A DNA stretch of 12,975 nt. Source: Acidobacteriaceae bacterium (GTDB lineage Bacteria > Acidobacteriota > Terriglobia > Terriglobales > Acidobacteriaceae). How positions within the stretch are numbered: the first letter of the stretch is position 1; every line of letters starts with the position of its first letter. The position numbers and the translations under genes are program-made. Below the pieces are notes generated by a model, which saw only the letters and a list, made by a program, of their open reading frames with translations, was not told the origin of the DNA and ran no database searches. Positions 1-6,912 of this stretch are shown here, piece after piece. The stretch is from the NCBI GenBank assembly GCA_027364815.1, contig DAHXOQ010000052.1, positions 1 to 12,975 on the forward strand, written 5' to 3'.

Positions 1-297
1 GATGGTGACATCGTCGCCAACGATGGCGGTTTCGCCGATGACAACACCGCTGCCGTGATCGATGAAGAGACGGCGGCCTAGCTTTGAACCGGGGTGAATA
101 TCAATGCCGGTGAAGAAGCGGGCAAACTGCGAGAGAACTCGCGCGACAAGGTAGAGATGATGACGCCAGAGCCAGTGTGTGAACTGGTAAGTCCACACGG
201 CGTACAGGCCGGGGTAGCAGAGGAGAACTTCAAGCCAGGAGCGCGCAGCCGGATCGCGTTCAAAGACGGAACGAACATCTTCGCGGATTCTTAGCAT
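1..297 (-). CDS. cysE: Serine O-acetyltransferase, N-terminal part (cut by window edge)
   Basis: Transfers an acetyl group from acetyl-CoA to L-serine, giving O-acetylserine for cysteine synthesis in the cytoplasm. The 99 visible codons begin MLRIREDVRSVFERDPAARS and include the hallmark GIDIHPG (64-70) followed by FIDHGSGVVIGETA (78-91), the start of the left-handed beta-helix. Asp66 and His81 line up, 15 residues apart, with the catalytic Asp143/His158 pair of E. coli CysE. The short N-terminal region resembles the Bacillus-type CysE (also called EpsC) rather than the longer enterobacterial form. The ATG at 295-297 is supported by an AGGAG ribosome site about ten bases upstream. The rest of the hexapeptide-repeat domain lies beyond the left edge. 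The gene follows cysK on the same strand after an 86-base gap, so co-transcription is likely. The family call is near certain; completeness cannot be judged. Confidence 0.94.
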   Translation of the reverse strand, partial: MLRIREDVRSVFERDPAARSWLEVLLCYPGLYAVWTYQFTHWLWRHHLYLVARVLSQFARFFTGIDIHPGSKLGRRLFIDHGSGVVIGETAIVGDDVTI

Positions 298-329
298 CGT
301 TCTGGCTCCTGGGCTTGTCTTATTGATTC

Positions 330-368
330 ATTCAGAGCGTGCTGGAAAAATTCCCAGGCCCTCTGAAT
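330..368 (-). promoter_or_regulatory. Stem-loop between cysK and cysE
   Basis: ATTCAGAG at 330-337 pairs perfectly with CTCTGAAT at 361-368. Inside, CTGG at 342-345 pairs with CCAG at 354-357, giving a compound hairpin of about 39 bases. It lies in the gap after the cysK stop and before the cysE ribosome site. In the direction of transcription (minus) no run of T follows it, so a full rho-independent terminator is unlikely. An attenuating, processing or mRNA-stabilising element that sets the CysK to CysE ratio is a more plausible reading. The structure is seen; its function is inferred. Confidence 0.5.
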
Positions 369-383
369 TATGCGTTGTATCTC

Positions 384-1358
384 TTACAGATTTACAGGGC
401 TGGTCGGAATGGCGATGGCTTGTTGGCGGAGATTATCAAATAACGCGCTCGATAGGTAGCGCTCGCCGAAGCTGGGGAGAATGACGACGATGAGCTTGCC
501 TGCATTTTCGGGACGCGCGGCTAGTTGCAAGGCTGCGTGAACGGCTGCGCCGGAGGAAATACCGACGAAGATTCCCTCTTCAAGAGGAAGACGGCGCGCG
601 ACGGCGATGGCATCGTCATTCGAAACTTGAATGATCTCATCGATGAGTTTGGTGTCGAGAATGCTGGGGATGAATCCCGCGCCGATACCCTGAATCTTGT
701 GGGGGCCGGGCTTGCCGCCACTGAGAACCGGGCTATCAGTGGGCTCAACAGCTATTGCTTTGAAGCTGGGCTTGAGCGGCTTGATGTAGGTGGATATACC
801 CGTAATCGTTCCTCCGGTTCCAACGCCGGAGATGAGGAAGTCAACCTTGCCGTCCGTGTCTTCCCAGATTTCAGGGCCGGTTGTGGCGACGTGAATGGCG
901 GGGTTGGCGGGATTGTCGAATTGCTGGAGGATGAACCCATTAGGGGTTGCAGCGAGCAGTTCATTGGCTTTGGCGATTGCGCCCTTCATGCCGTTGGGGC
1001 CGGGGGTGAGGACGAGCTCGGCCCCAAAAGCAAGAAGCAGGACGCGACGCTCGGTGCTCATTGTCTCCGGCATGGTGAGGATGAGTTTGTAACCCTTGAG
1101 CGCGGCGATGAAGGCGAGTGCGATGCCGGTGTTGCCGCTGGTAGGTTCGATGAGTACGGTTTTGCCAGGGGTGATTTTGCGAGCTTTTTCAGCGGCTTCA
1201 ATCATGGCGAGGCCGATGCGATCCTTGACGCTCGAGAGTGGGTTCTGGCTTTCAAGTTTGACAACAACGGTAGCCGGAAGGCCAGCTGCCAGACGATTTA
1301 GGCGCACCAGAGGTGTGCGGCCAATCAATTCACCAACATTATTAGCAATGCGTGCCAT
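384..1358 (-). CDS. cysK: Cysteine synthase A (O-acetylserine sulfhydrylase)
   Basis: Pyridoxal-phosphate enzyme that replaces the acetyl group of O-acetylserine with sulfide to make cysteine; cytoplasmic, normally a homodimer that can bind the CysE C-terminus. The 324-residue length is typical for CysK. NPLSSVKDRIG (39-49) carries the PLP lysine Lys45, TSGNTGI (73-79) is the substrate-binding loop, GVGTGGT (178-184) binds the cofactor phosphate, IQGIGAGF (222-229) is the region expected for CysE C-terminal docking, and GISSGAA (266-272) holds the serine near the pyridine nitrogen. The last-step motif LPSFGERYLSS (295-305) is intact. The ATG at 1356-1358 has an AGAGGAG ribosome site eight bases upstream. 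It is the first gene of an apparent cysK-cysE unit. A cystathionine beta-synthase-like paralogue is possible, but the docking motif and neighbouring cysE favour CysK. Confidence 0.96.
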   Translation of the reverse strand: MARIANNVGELIGRTPLVRLNRLAAGLPATVVVKLESQNPLSSVKDRIGLAMIEAAEKARKITPGKTVLIEPTSGNTGIALAFIAALKGYKLILTMPETMSTERRVLLLAFGAELVLTPGPNGMKGAIAKANELLAATPNGFILQQFDNPANPAIHVATTGPEIWEDTDGKVDFLISGVGTGGTITGISTYIKPLKPSFKAIAVEPTDSPVLSGGKPGPHKIQGIGAGFIPSILDTKLIDEIIQVSNDDAIAVARRLPLEEGIFVGISSGAAVHAALQLAARPENAGKLIVVILPSFGERYLSSALFDNLRQQAIAIPTSPVNL

Positions 1359-1376
1359 TGGGGAAAACTCCTCTCG

Positions 1377-1396
1377 CCTGATGGATAGAGATCAGG
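1377..1396 (-). promoter_or_regulatory. Inverted repeat directly upstream of the cysK ribosome site
   Basis: CCTGAT at 1377-1382 and ATCAGG at 1391-1396 form a perfect 6-bp inverted repeat with an 8-base loop. It ends immediately before the GAGAGGAG ribosome site of cysK (about 1369-1376). In RNA the hairpin would abut the Shine-Dalgarno sequence and could affect ribosome access; in DNA it could be a small operator. The repeat is seen; its role is inferred. Confidence 0.35.
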
Positions 1397-1508
1397 CCGG
1401 TTGATGCTCACAAGAATTGGATTACAAAAGATGGAAAGGGATTCGAGCGATTGTGTGGGGTGGGGCTTTGCGAATTCTCAGCAAGGCGCACCAATGCATC
1501 AATCTGAA

Positions 1509-1520
1509 CACCGGGCGGTG
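1509..1520. promoter_or_regulatory. Near-perfect palindrome in the cysK leader, possible operator
   Basis: The 12 bases CACCGGGCGGTG read as a palindrome except at the central two positions. It lies about 25 bases downstream of the candidate cysK -10 box, a position where a bound repressor could block transcription. It could also fold as a 5-bp hairpin in RNA. A palindrome this short can arise by chance, so confidence is low. Confidence 0.25.
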
Positions 1521-1544
1521 CTAGCGACATCGACGCATGAATAA

Positions 1545-1573
1545 AGATTAAACCCATGCTCGCATTCTTGCAA
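1545..1573 (-). promoter_or_regulatory. Candidate sigma-70-type promoter for cysK-cysE
   Basis: Reading the minus strand, TTGCAA (1573-1568) matches the -35 consensus at four of six positions. It is followed by TAATCT at 17-base spacing (1550-1545) or by the better TTTAAT (1552-1547) at 15-base spacing. Transcription from here would give a leader of roughly 180 bases before the cysK start. It lies just downstream of the terminator of the preceding gene, where a new promoter is expected. The match is modest and no activity is shown. Confidence 0.3.
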
Positions 1574-1594
1574 ATTAGTTTTTGCAGTAAAAGC

Positions 1595-1626
1595 AAAAAG
1601 CCCCACCGGATTCGACGGGGCTTTTT
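1595..1626 (-). terminator. Rho-independent terminator of the unknown membrane-protein gene
   Basis: AAAAAGCCCC at 1595-1604 pairs with GGGGCTTTTT at 1617-1626, a perfect 10-bp stem with a 12-base loop. On the minus strand the stem is followed by further T-rich sequence (TTTTTGCTTTTA). It starts about 22 bases after the TAG stop at 1649-1651, so it ends that transcript and separates it from cysK-cysE. The symmetric A and T flanks mean it could work in both directions, but no plus-strand gene reads into it. Confidence 0.88.
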
Positions 1627-1648
1627 ATTTCATTCAAAAGCGAAAACT

Positions 1649-2461
1649 CTACGTACTCCACTTTTTGACATCGAAGTTGTAAGTATCGAGTTCCTCAACG
1701 GTGCGTGACTTGATCCACCAAAGGATCATTCCGGTGCCGAGGACAATGACCAGCAGCACACGGGCTAAATCTTTGAGGTTTTGTGAACCAGAGAACTCAA
1801 TCAGAATGACAACCGCCAGCGCGACTCCGGCAAAGAGACCAAGGAGATCAGCCAACGTACTCAGGAACTCGTTGTTGCCGCTCATGATGAGGTAGAGAAC
1901 CATTCCAGCCATTCCAGGGAGTATTGCGAGTAGCCAGTAGATGTTCTTGGTAACGGCTTCGCGACGGTGGTAGATGGTTACGTCTTCGCCAATGTGGACG
2001 GTGAGGATTCTTTCGTCATCACTCAGGGTCCAGCGCGAGTAAACGAAGTCTACCTTGGGGCTATCGCCGAAGAGGAAAGACTGAGAGCCGCTGTAGGTGA
2101 GAGTGTTCTCATCCCAACTGGCCTTCGTCATGATCTTCTCTGCAAAGCTCGAGGATTCACTCGGATACTCCTGGCCATCCGCAAAAAACTTGACCAGATT
2201 TGTCACGTGCGTACCGCGAATGCAAGTGGCTTTGAACTCATCAGAAGAGATTGAAATCTGCAGTAGAGCAAGCCCGGTTGGTTGTTCCGCTGCTGAGGTT
2301 TGATCAGTGTTAGTGTCCGGTAAAGGACAGATATCGTTGCCGCTATCCAACTGCCAATAACCGGCCAGGGATGCGAGAGGTACCTGCTTCGATTGCGCGG
2401 TCATGCGCATCGAGCAGAGCAAAAGAATCAAGAATAAAGAAGTTAAAACCCGCCTGTACAT
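1649..2461 (-). CDS. Unknown membrane protein: signal peptide, periplasmic domain, three membrane segments
   Basis: I do not recognise a named family. The chosen ATG (2459-2461) has a GAGGG ribosome site five bases upstream and opens a signal peptide (MYRRVLTSLFLILLLC, then a polar region near residues 20-26). An ATG 51 bases further upstream has no ribosome site. The 270-residue product has a periplasmic part (about 27-170) with an LAGYWQLDS opening (32-40) and an RWTLSDDERILTVH segment (143-156), a strand pattern reminiscent of small lipocalin-like beta-barrel domains; that fold is a guess. Cys45 and Cys80 could form a disulfide. Three hydrophobic helices follow at about 174-193, 203-223 and 233-250, and KSR at 251-253 suggests a cytoplasmic tail ending KKWST. 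It is a single-gene unit with its own terminator, divergent from typA. A sensor or envelope-maintenance role is possible but unsupported. Confidence 0.75.
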   Translation of the reverse strand: MYRRVLTSLFLILLLCSMRMTAQSKQVPLASLAGYWQLDSGNDICPLPDTNTDQTSAAEQPTGLALLQISISSDEFKATCIRGTHVTNLVKFFADGQEYPSESSSFAEKIMTKASWDENTLTYSGSQSFLFGDSPKVDFVYSRWTLSDDERILTVHIGEDVTIYHRREAVTKNIYWLLAILPGMAGMVLYLIMSGNNEFLSTLADLLGLFAGVALAVVILIEFSGSQNLKDLARVLLVIVLGTGMILWWIKSRTVEELDTYNFDVKKWST

Positions 2462-2543
2462 TTTCCCTCGCAGAACGAGATTCCGTATCAACTCCGGCAG
2501 GAGCCCATACATTTAGCGAACGTGAGCGTTTCCGTGAATAACG

Positions 2544-2622
2544 GTCACTCTGCCCATTAAAGTGTATACCTATATTAGCATCCAACCGGGCTGCTGATAG
2601 AATAAAGTTACTGGGCAGTGAC
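2544..2622. repeat. Inverted repeat bracketing the candidate typA promoter
   Basis: GTCACT-CT-GCCC at 2544-2555 is the inverted copy of GGGCAGTGAC at 2613-2622, with a two-base insertion in the first arm; 57 bases separate the arms. They flank a candidate promoter at 2575-2603 in the divergent region between typA and the unknown membrane gene. This could be a pair of operator half-sites able to loop, or a chance match. Confidence 0.3.
2575..2603 (+). promoter_or_regulatory. Candidate promoter for typA
   Basis: TTAGCA (2575-2580) matches the -35 consensus at four positions. It is followed after exactly 17 bases by TAGAAT (2598-2603), which matches the -10 consensus at five positions. Transcription would start near 2610, about 100 bases before the typA GTG. 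It is the best-spaced pair I could find in this divergent region, but it is only a sequence match. Confidence 0.38.
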
Positions 2623-2711
2623 ACGAAAATAACCCCCTGCACATTCCCTCCAACCGCGAACGAAATGAAACCGAGACAATCAACAACTAAGAAGATGAAA
2701 GTAAAGGACTT

Positions 2712-4532
2712 GTGAGCCAGACGATTCGAAATATCGCCATTATTGCCCACGTTGATCACGGCAAGACCACCCTCGTAGACGCGATGTTGCGTCAATCCGG
2801 AACCTTCAGAGCCAATGAGCAGGTGGCCGACCGAGTCATGGACTCGAACGAGTTGGAACGTGAACGCGGGATTACAATTCTTGCCAAAAACACAGCCATC
2901 CATTTTGAGGGAGGCAAGATCAACATTGTTGACACCCCCGGCCACGCGGATTTTGGTGGCGAGGTCGAGCGCGCACTCAAGATGGTTGATGGGGTGATGT
3001 TGCTGGTCGATGCCGCAGAGGGTCCACTGCCCCAGACCCGGTATGTGCTGGCTAAGGCATTGGAAGCCCACCTGAAACCGATCGTAGTGATTAATAAGAT
3101 CGACCGGCCCGAGGCGCGCCCGCAGGAAGTTTTGAATGAGATCTACGATCTCTTCATCGATCTGGATGCCGAAGAATCGCAGTTGGACTTCCCTGTTCTC
3201 TACTGCGTCGCCAAGAATGGAACGGCCACGCTTGACCCCAAGGGTACTGGCACTGATCTTCAGCCGCTTTTTGAGACAATTGTCAGCACGATACCGGCGG
3301 CGACCGGCGATCCTGACGGTGCGCTGCAGATTTTGGTTACCAATCTCGACTACTCCGAGTACTTTGGTCGCATCGCCATTTGCCGCGTCTTCCAGGGAAC
3401 GCTGCACGCGGGTGACGAGGTGAACATCAGCAAGCGTGATGGCTCACTGATGAAGACACGCATTACCAAGTTGTTTACTTTCAGCGGCCTCAAGCGCACG
3501 GAGACTGAAGTGACGACGGTGGGTGACATTATCGCCGTGGCTGGGGTTGAAGGCATCACGATCGGTGAGACAATCACGGGAATTGAAAATCCAGCGCCGC
3601 TGCCGTTGATCATCATCGACGAGCCGACGATTGCGATTCAGTTCAGCGTCAACAATTCGCCTTTTGCAGGACGCGAGGGACAATATGTGACCAGCCGCAA
3701 CTTAAGAGAACGGCTGGACAAGGAATTGCTGACGAACGTCAGCATTCGTGTTGAAGAGACCGGTTCGCCAGATAGCTTCAAGGTTCTGGGCCGTGGCGAA
3801 TTACAGTTGGCAATTTTGATTGAGATGATGCGTCGCGAAGGCTTTGAGCTCATGGTCGGACGCCCGGAGATTGTCACCAAGACGGTCGACGGAACCAAGA
3901 TGGAGCCGGTGGAGCATTTGACGATTGACGTGCCGGAGATTCACACCGGTGTGGTGATTGAGAAGCTCGGACCACGCAAGGGCGAGATGACGAAGATGCA
4001 CAATCACGGTTCTGGCCGCGTACGCATGGAGTTCCGCGTACCCAGCCGCGGGTTGATTGGATTGCGCAGTGAGATGCTCACCGAGACGCGTGGAACAATT
4101 GTGATGAACACGCTCTTCGATGGTTACATTCCGTACCAGGGCGAGATTCCGCAGCGGCCTACGGGCGCGTTGATTGCCGATCGCCAGGGACCTACGACGA
4201 CTTATGCGTTGAATGGACTTCAGGAGCGCGGGATTCTCTTTCTCGGGGCTGGTGTTGAGGTTTACGAAGGCATGATTGTGGGAGAGCACTCACGCGACAA
4301 CGATCTGGACGTGAACATCGTGAAGGAGAAGAAGCTGCCCAATATGCGTTCTTCGACGGCGGATGAAGCGATGCGGCTGGGGCCGCCGAGAGCCATGAAT
4401 CTGGAGCAGGCGATTGAGTTCATTGCCGAAGATGAGCTGGTTGAAGTGACGCCCAAATCGGTGCGTCTGCGCAAAAAGGTTTTGCAGGCGAATCGCAGAC
4501 CAAGACGCAATCAAAATCAAGAACAAGCATAA
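2712..4532 (+). CDS. typA: Ribosome-associated GTPase TypA/BipA
   Basis: Translation-factor GTPase related to EF-G and LepA; in enterobacteria it binds the 70S ribosome, helps 50S assembly in the cold and affects stress and surface traits. The 606 residues match the E. coli length. GTP-binding motifs are intact: AHVDHGKTT (12-20), RGIT (52-55), DTPGH (74-78) and NKID (128-131). The later domains show the family segments LGRGELQLAILIEMMRREGF and FRVPSRGLIGLRSE, and the C-terminal domain specific to TypA is present. The start is GTG at 2712, chosen because the product then begins MSQTIRNIAIIAHVDHGKTT as in homologues. An AAAGGA ribosome site lies only three bases upstream, which is short and may mean modest initiation. 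The C-terminal tail is basic and rich in Arg and Gln. It stands between a divergent unknown gene and the exopolysaccharide block. Confidence 0.97.
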   Translation: MSQTIRNIAIIAHVDHGKTTLVDAMLRQSGTFRANEQVADRVMDSNELERERGITILAKNTAIHFEGGKINIVDTPGHADFGGEVERALKMVDGVMLLVDAAEGPLPQTRYVLAKALEAHLKPIVVINKIDRPEARPQEVLNEIYDLFIDLDAEESQLDFPVLYCVAKNGTATLDPKGTGTDLQPLFETIVSTIPAATGDPDGALQILVTNLDYSEYFGRIAICRVFQGTLHAGDEVNISKRDGSLMKTRITKLFTFSGLKRTETEVTTVGDIIAVAGVEGITIGETITGIENPAPLPLIIIDEPTIAIQFSVNNSPFAGREGQYVTSRNLRERLDKELLTNVSIRVEETGSPDSFKVLGRGELQLAILIEMMRREGFELMVGRPEIVTKTVDGTKMEPVEHLTIDVPEIHTGVVIEKLGPRKGEMTKMHNHGSGRVRMEFRVPSRGLIGLRSEMLTETRGTIVMNTLFDGYIPYQGEIPQRPTGALIADRQGPTTTYALNGLQERGILFLGAGVEVYEGMIVGEHSRDNDLDVNIVKEKKLPNMRSSTADEAMRLGPPRAMNLEQAIEFIAEDELVEVTPKSVRLRKKVLQANRRPRRNQNQEQA

Positions 4533-4552
4533 TCAGTACAGTTGGAAGGTCC

Positions 4553-4585
4553 GGCAATCTGCAATTATTCTTCAGGCAGATTGCC
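4553..4585 (+). terminator. Hairpin after typA, probable weak terminator
   Basis: GGCAATCTGC (4553-4562) pairs perfectly with GCAGATTGCC (4576-4585), a 10-bp stem with a 13-base loop, 21 bases after the typA stop. The following sequence (TTCGCTTCTGAGTTT) is T-rich but not a clean T run. It may end the typA transcript fully or only partly; partial readthrough would carry transcription into the glycosyltransferase gene, which begins 40 bases later. Confidence 0.55.
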
Positions 4586-4624
4586 TTCGCTTCTGAGTTT
4601 AGCTCTGGCAGAGATTCATCAAAT

Positions 4625-5785
4625 ATGCGACTTCTACATGTTGCGCGAAGCCTTGATCCAAAACACGGTGGCCCAAGCGAATCCGTGCGCATGTTTGTGC
4701 TTGCCCATCAAAGAGCTGGCAACGAGGTTGAGGTTGCAACGCTCGATGCGCCCGGGACATTCGAAACAGCGGTCAATTGCGAGGTTCACGCTTGTGGGCC
4801 GGGAAAGCTTACTTACGGTTACTCGTCACGTTTGCTGGATTGGCTGCGCGCGAACAAATCAAGATTTGATGGCGTGATTGTCAACGGCGTCTGGCAGTAC
4901 CACGGTGTGGCAGCGCGTAAAGCTTTCGCCGGCAAGCGCCCGTATGTAGTGTTTGCGCATGGAATGCTGGACCCTTACTTCCGGGATCGGTACCCGCTCA
5001 AGCACCTGAAAAAACTTCTGTACTGGAATCTTGAGGAGGCGCGGAATCTGAACCGCGCCGAAGCCGTTTGCTTTACGAGCGAGGAAGAGAAAAAAATAGC
5101 TGCAAATGGTTTCCCTTTCCGAAATTTCCGCCGCGTCGTGGTTCCTTATGGAACGACCGGGCCGGAGGGTGAGCATTCAATGCTGCGCGGTGCATTCGCA
5201 GAATCCTTCCCCGCACTCGCCGATCTTCCCTTTCTGCTTTTCCTGGGGCGCATCCATCCCAAAAAAGGATGCGATCTGCTGATTGAAGCCTTTGCGCGTA
5301 CCGCGCCTGAGAAGATGCATCTGGTCATCGCTGGCCCCGATGAAACCGGCTGGCGTAGTGAGCTCGAGCCACTTGCGGATCGGCTTGGGATCAGTGCGCG
5401 CGTGCATTGGACAGGGATGATCAGTGGGCAACTCAAATGGGGAGCGTTACTTATGGCGCAAGCATTCATTTTGCCATCGCACCAGGAAAACTTTGGAATC
5501 GCCGTTGCCGATGCACTTGCCTGCGGAGTCATCCCGCTCATCAGTACACAGGTCAACATCGCTCCTGATGTTACGGCAGACGGAGCCGGCATCATTGAAC
5601 CGGATACGCTCGATGGAACTGATAATTTGATCCGCCGCTTCCTCTCGCTCACGCCTGATGAGCGCACTCAGATGAGTGTACGCGGCCTTGAGTGCTATCG
5701 TCGCCGTTACGCTCTCAGTGGTGCAGCAGAGACACTGTACCAGGCACTTGGAATTGGGCCGGAAGTACCCAAAGAGGTCTTCTGA
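4625..5785 (+). CDS. Glycosyltransferase, GT-B fold, GT4 family (group 1)
   Basis: Probably transfers a sugar from a nucleotide donor to a lipid-linked repeat unit on the cytoplasmic side of the membrane. The 386-residue protein shows the GT4 layout: an N-terminal acceptor domain with HGGPSESV (14-21) and the AHGML segment (111-115), then a donor domain beginning LPFLLFLGRIHPKKG (201-215) with the basic nucleotide-binding loop, VIAGP (234-238), and SHQENFGIAVADALACG (285-301). That last stretch is the E-x7-E donor-binding motif, but the second acidic residue is Asp296 instead of Glu. No signal peptide or membrane helix is evident. The ATG at 4625 gives the standard start MRLLHVARSLDPKHGGPS; the ribosome site is weak. 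Its place before the export and polymerase genes suggests a role in the same exopolysaccharide, though the sugar cannot be named. Confidence 0.9.
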   Translation: MRLLHVARSLDPKHGGPSESVRMFVLAHQRAGNEVEVATLDAPGTFETAVNCEVHACGPGKLTYGYSSRLLDWLRANKSRFDGVIVNGVWQYHGVAARKAFAGKRPYVVFAHGMLDPYFRDRYPLKHLKKLLYWNLEEARNLNRAEAVCFTSEEEKKIAANGFPFRNFRRVVVPYGTTGPEGEHSMLRGAFAESFPALADLPFLLFLGRIHPKKGCDLLIEAFARTAPEKMHLVIAGPDETGWRSELEPLADRLGISARVHWTGMISGQLKWGALLMAQAFILPSHQENFGIAVADALACGVIPLISTQVNIAPDVTADGAGIIEPDTLDGTDNLIRRFLSLTPDERTQMSVRGLECYRRRYALSGAAETLYQALGIGPEVPKEVF

Positions 5786-5929
5786 ATCTGCCTCCGTGTT
5801 AAGATTGAGGTTGGATTTGTGCCTGATTTTTCAGCTCCTTGGCGCAATTTTTGTGCATTTTATGACACTTCATCAACTCCGGTCGTTCGTTTCCGGCAAG
5901 TAACAATTCTGCTCAGTAACCGAGGTCAT

Positions 5930-6874
5930 GTGAAGCCAAATCGATCTATTCCATTGTTCCTTCTAGTAGCCTTGTTCACAGCATTTGTGGCTCTCCATCC
6001 TGCAGCGCAGGCACAGGAGCCACCCATCAATGCTGAGGTAGAAGTTGGCTATCACCCAGGTCTTGCCCCAGGTGATCAGATAGAAATTATCGCTCCTGAC
6101 CTCACTGAAACCGCTGACATCAAGCTGACCATCGGACCTGATGGGACTGTTTTCTTCCCTTATGTCGGAATCGTCAAGCTGGCTGGTCTTTCACCAGAAC
6201 AGGCGCGGTTACTCATTACTGCTGGGCTCAAAGAGAAACAGATCGTTAATGATCCACAGGTCACGTTGAACGTGGTTATGGGTCGTAACTACTCAGTGTA
6301 CTTAGTTGGCCAAGTTGCAACCCCAGTACGTGTTCCGGTATTTTCGCGAGTACCTCTCTCGATGATTCTCACGGCTGGTGGGGGAATCAATGCGAACGCA
6401 AGCATGCATGTGCTGATCGTGCACGCAGATGGCTCGGCTCCCTCTGATGTTGACGTCTCGCGCGATATGCATGATCTTCACACGCTCAACACTCCGGTAT
6501 TGCCGGGTGACGTCGTTGCCGTAGTTCCTGCCGGCACATTCTTTGCAATCGGTGAATTCAGCAAGCCTGGCAACTTTCCAATTGTGGGTACGCAGCATAT
6601 GACGCTATTGCAGGCAATCGCAACGGCGGGCGGCCCAACTCCCTTTGCCGGTCTATCAAAGTGCCGAGTTCTGCGTAGCGTTAATGGTCATCGCGAGGAA
6701 ATAGCTTTTGACCTTCTCAAATTGCAGAAGGGCGAGATTGCTGATCCACTCGTGCATACCGATGACATTATTTACGTGCCAAGAAACAACAGCAAAACTG
6801 TGTTCAACAACTGGCTCAACTCCTCACTCACATTGGCGAGCATAGGCCTCTCCCTGGCCACCTTCCTCAAATAA
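5930..6874 (+). CDS. Polysaccharide export protein, Wza-like (PES and SLBB domains)
   Basis: Carries the polymer across the periplasm and outer membrane with a Wzc-type partner. The GTG at 5930 is preferred: it follows a GAGG ribosome site and opens a clear signal peptide, MKPNRSIPLFLLVALFTAFV, with likely cleavage after AQA at about residue 29. An in-frame GTG at 5819 would put a non-signal stretch in front. The mature part has a polysaccharide-export domain (about 42-117, PGDQIEI near 47-53 and GPDGTVFFPYVG at 69-80), then two SLBB-type domains (about 121-200 and 203-285, ending DDIIYVPR). The last 22 residues form a short hydrophobic helix. At 314 residues it is shorter than E. coli Wza, and there is no lipobox cysteine, so it is not a lipoprotein of the Wza kind. 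It may form a periplasmic conduit or use a separate outer-membrane protein. The polymerase gene follows closely. Confidence 0.9.
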   Translation: MKPNRSIPLFLLVALFTAFVALHPAAQAQEPPINAEVEVGYHPGLAPGDQIEIIAPDLTETADIKLTIGPDGTVFFPYVGIVKLAGLSPEQARLLITAGLKEKQIVNDPQVTLNVVMGRNYSVYLVGQVATPVRVPVFSRVPLSMILTAGGGINANASMHVLIVHADGSAPSDVDVSRDMHDLHTLNTPVLPGDVVAVVPAGTFFAIGEFSKPGNFPIVGTQHMTLLQAIATAGGPTPFAGLSKCRVLRSVNGHREEIAFDLLKLQKGEIADPLVHTDDIIYVPRNNSKTVFNNWLNSSLTLASIGLSLATFLK

Positions 6875-6912
6875 CGCCGCAGCATCATTCGTAATTGAAG
6901 GGATTTCCCGCA

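Noticed and set aside
525..1301. A 258-codon open frame on the plus strand opposite cysK
   Set aside because: Fully antisense to an intact cysK with all catalytic motifs; the translated product is Gly/Asp/Glu-rich without recognisable features.
1408..1596. A 62-codon frame in the cysK leader, minus strand
   Set aside because: Its TTG start lies inside the terminator hairpin and upstream of the candidate promoter, it has no ribosome site, and the product has no features. I also looked for a leader peptide with a cysteine run and saw none.
2462..2512. Upstream ATG (2510-2512) for the unknown membrane protein
   Set aside because: It lacks a ribosome site and would add 17 residues in front of a clear signal peptide that has its own GAGGG site.
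2343..3407. A 354-codon open frame on the minus strand across the typA start and the unknown membrane gene
   Set aside because: It is antisense to a certain gene (typA) and overlaps another gene in a different frame, has no supporting ribosome site that I can see, and its product looks like no protein family. Long antisense frames are common opposite coding sequence of this base composition.
5819..5929. N-terminal extension of the Wza-like protein from a GTG at 5819
   Set aside because: It would bury the signal peptide behind 37 residues with no homology-like features, and the GTG at 5930 has a proper GAGG ribosome site. I also saw no convincing promoter in the 144-base gap 5786-5929.
6895..6912. 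Earlier TTG start for the polymerase at 6895
   Set aside because: No ribosome site precedes it, whereas GAAGGGA is well spaced for the TTG at 6913. The difference is only six residues.
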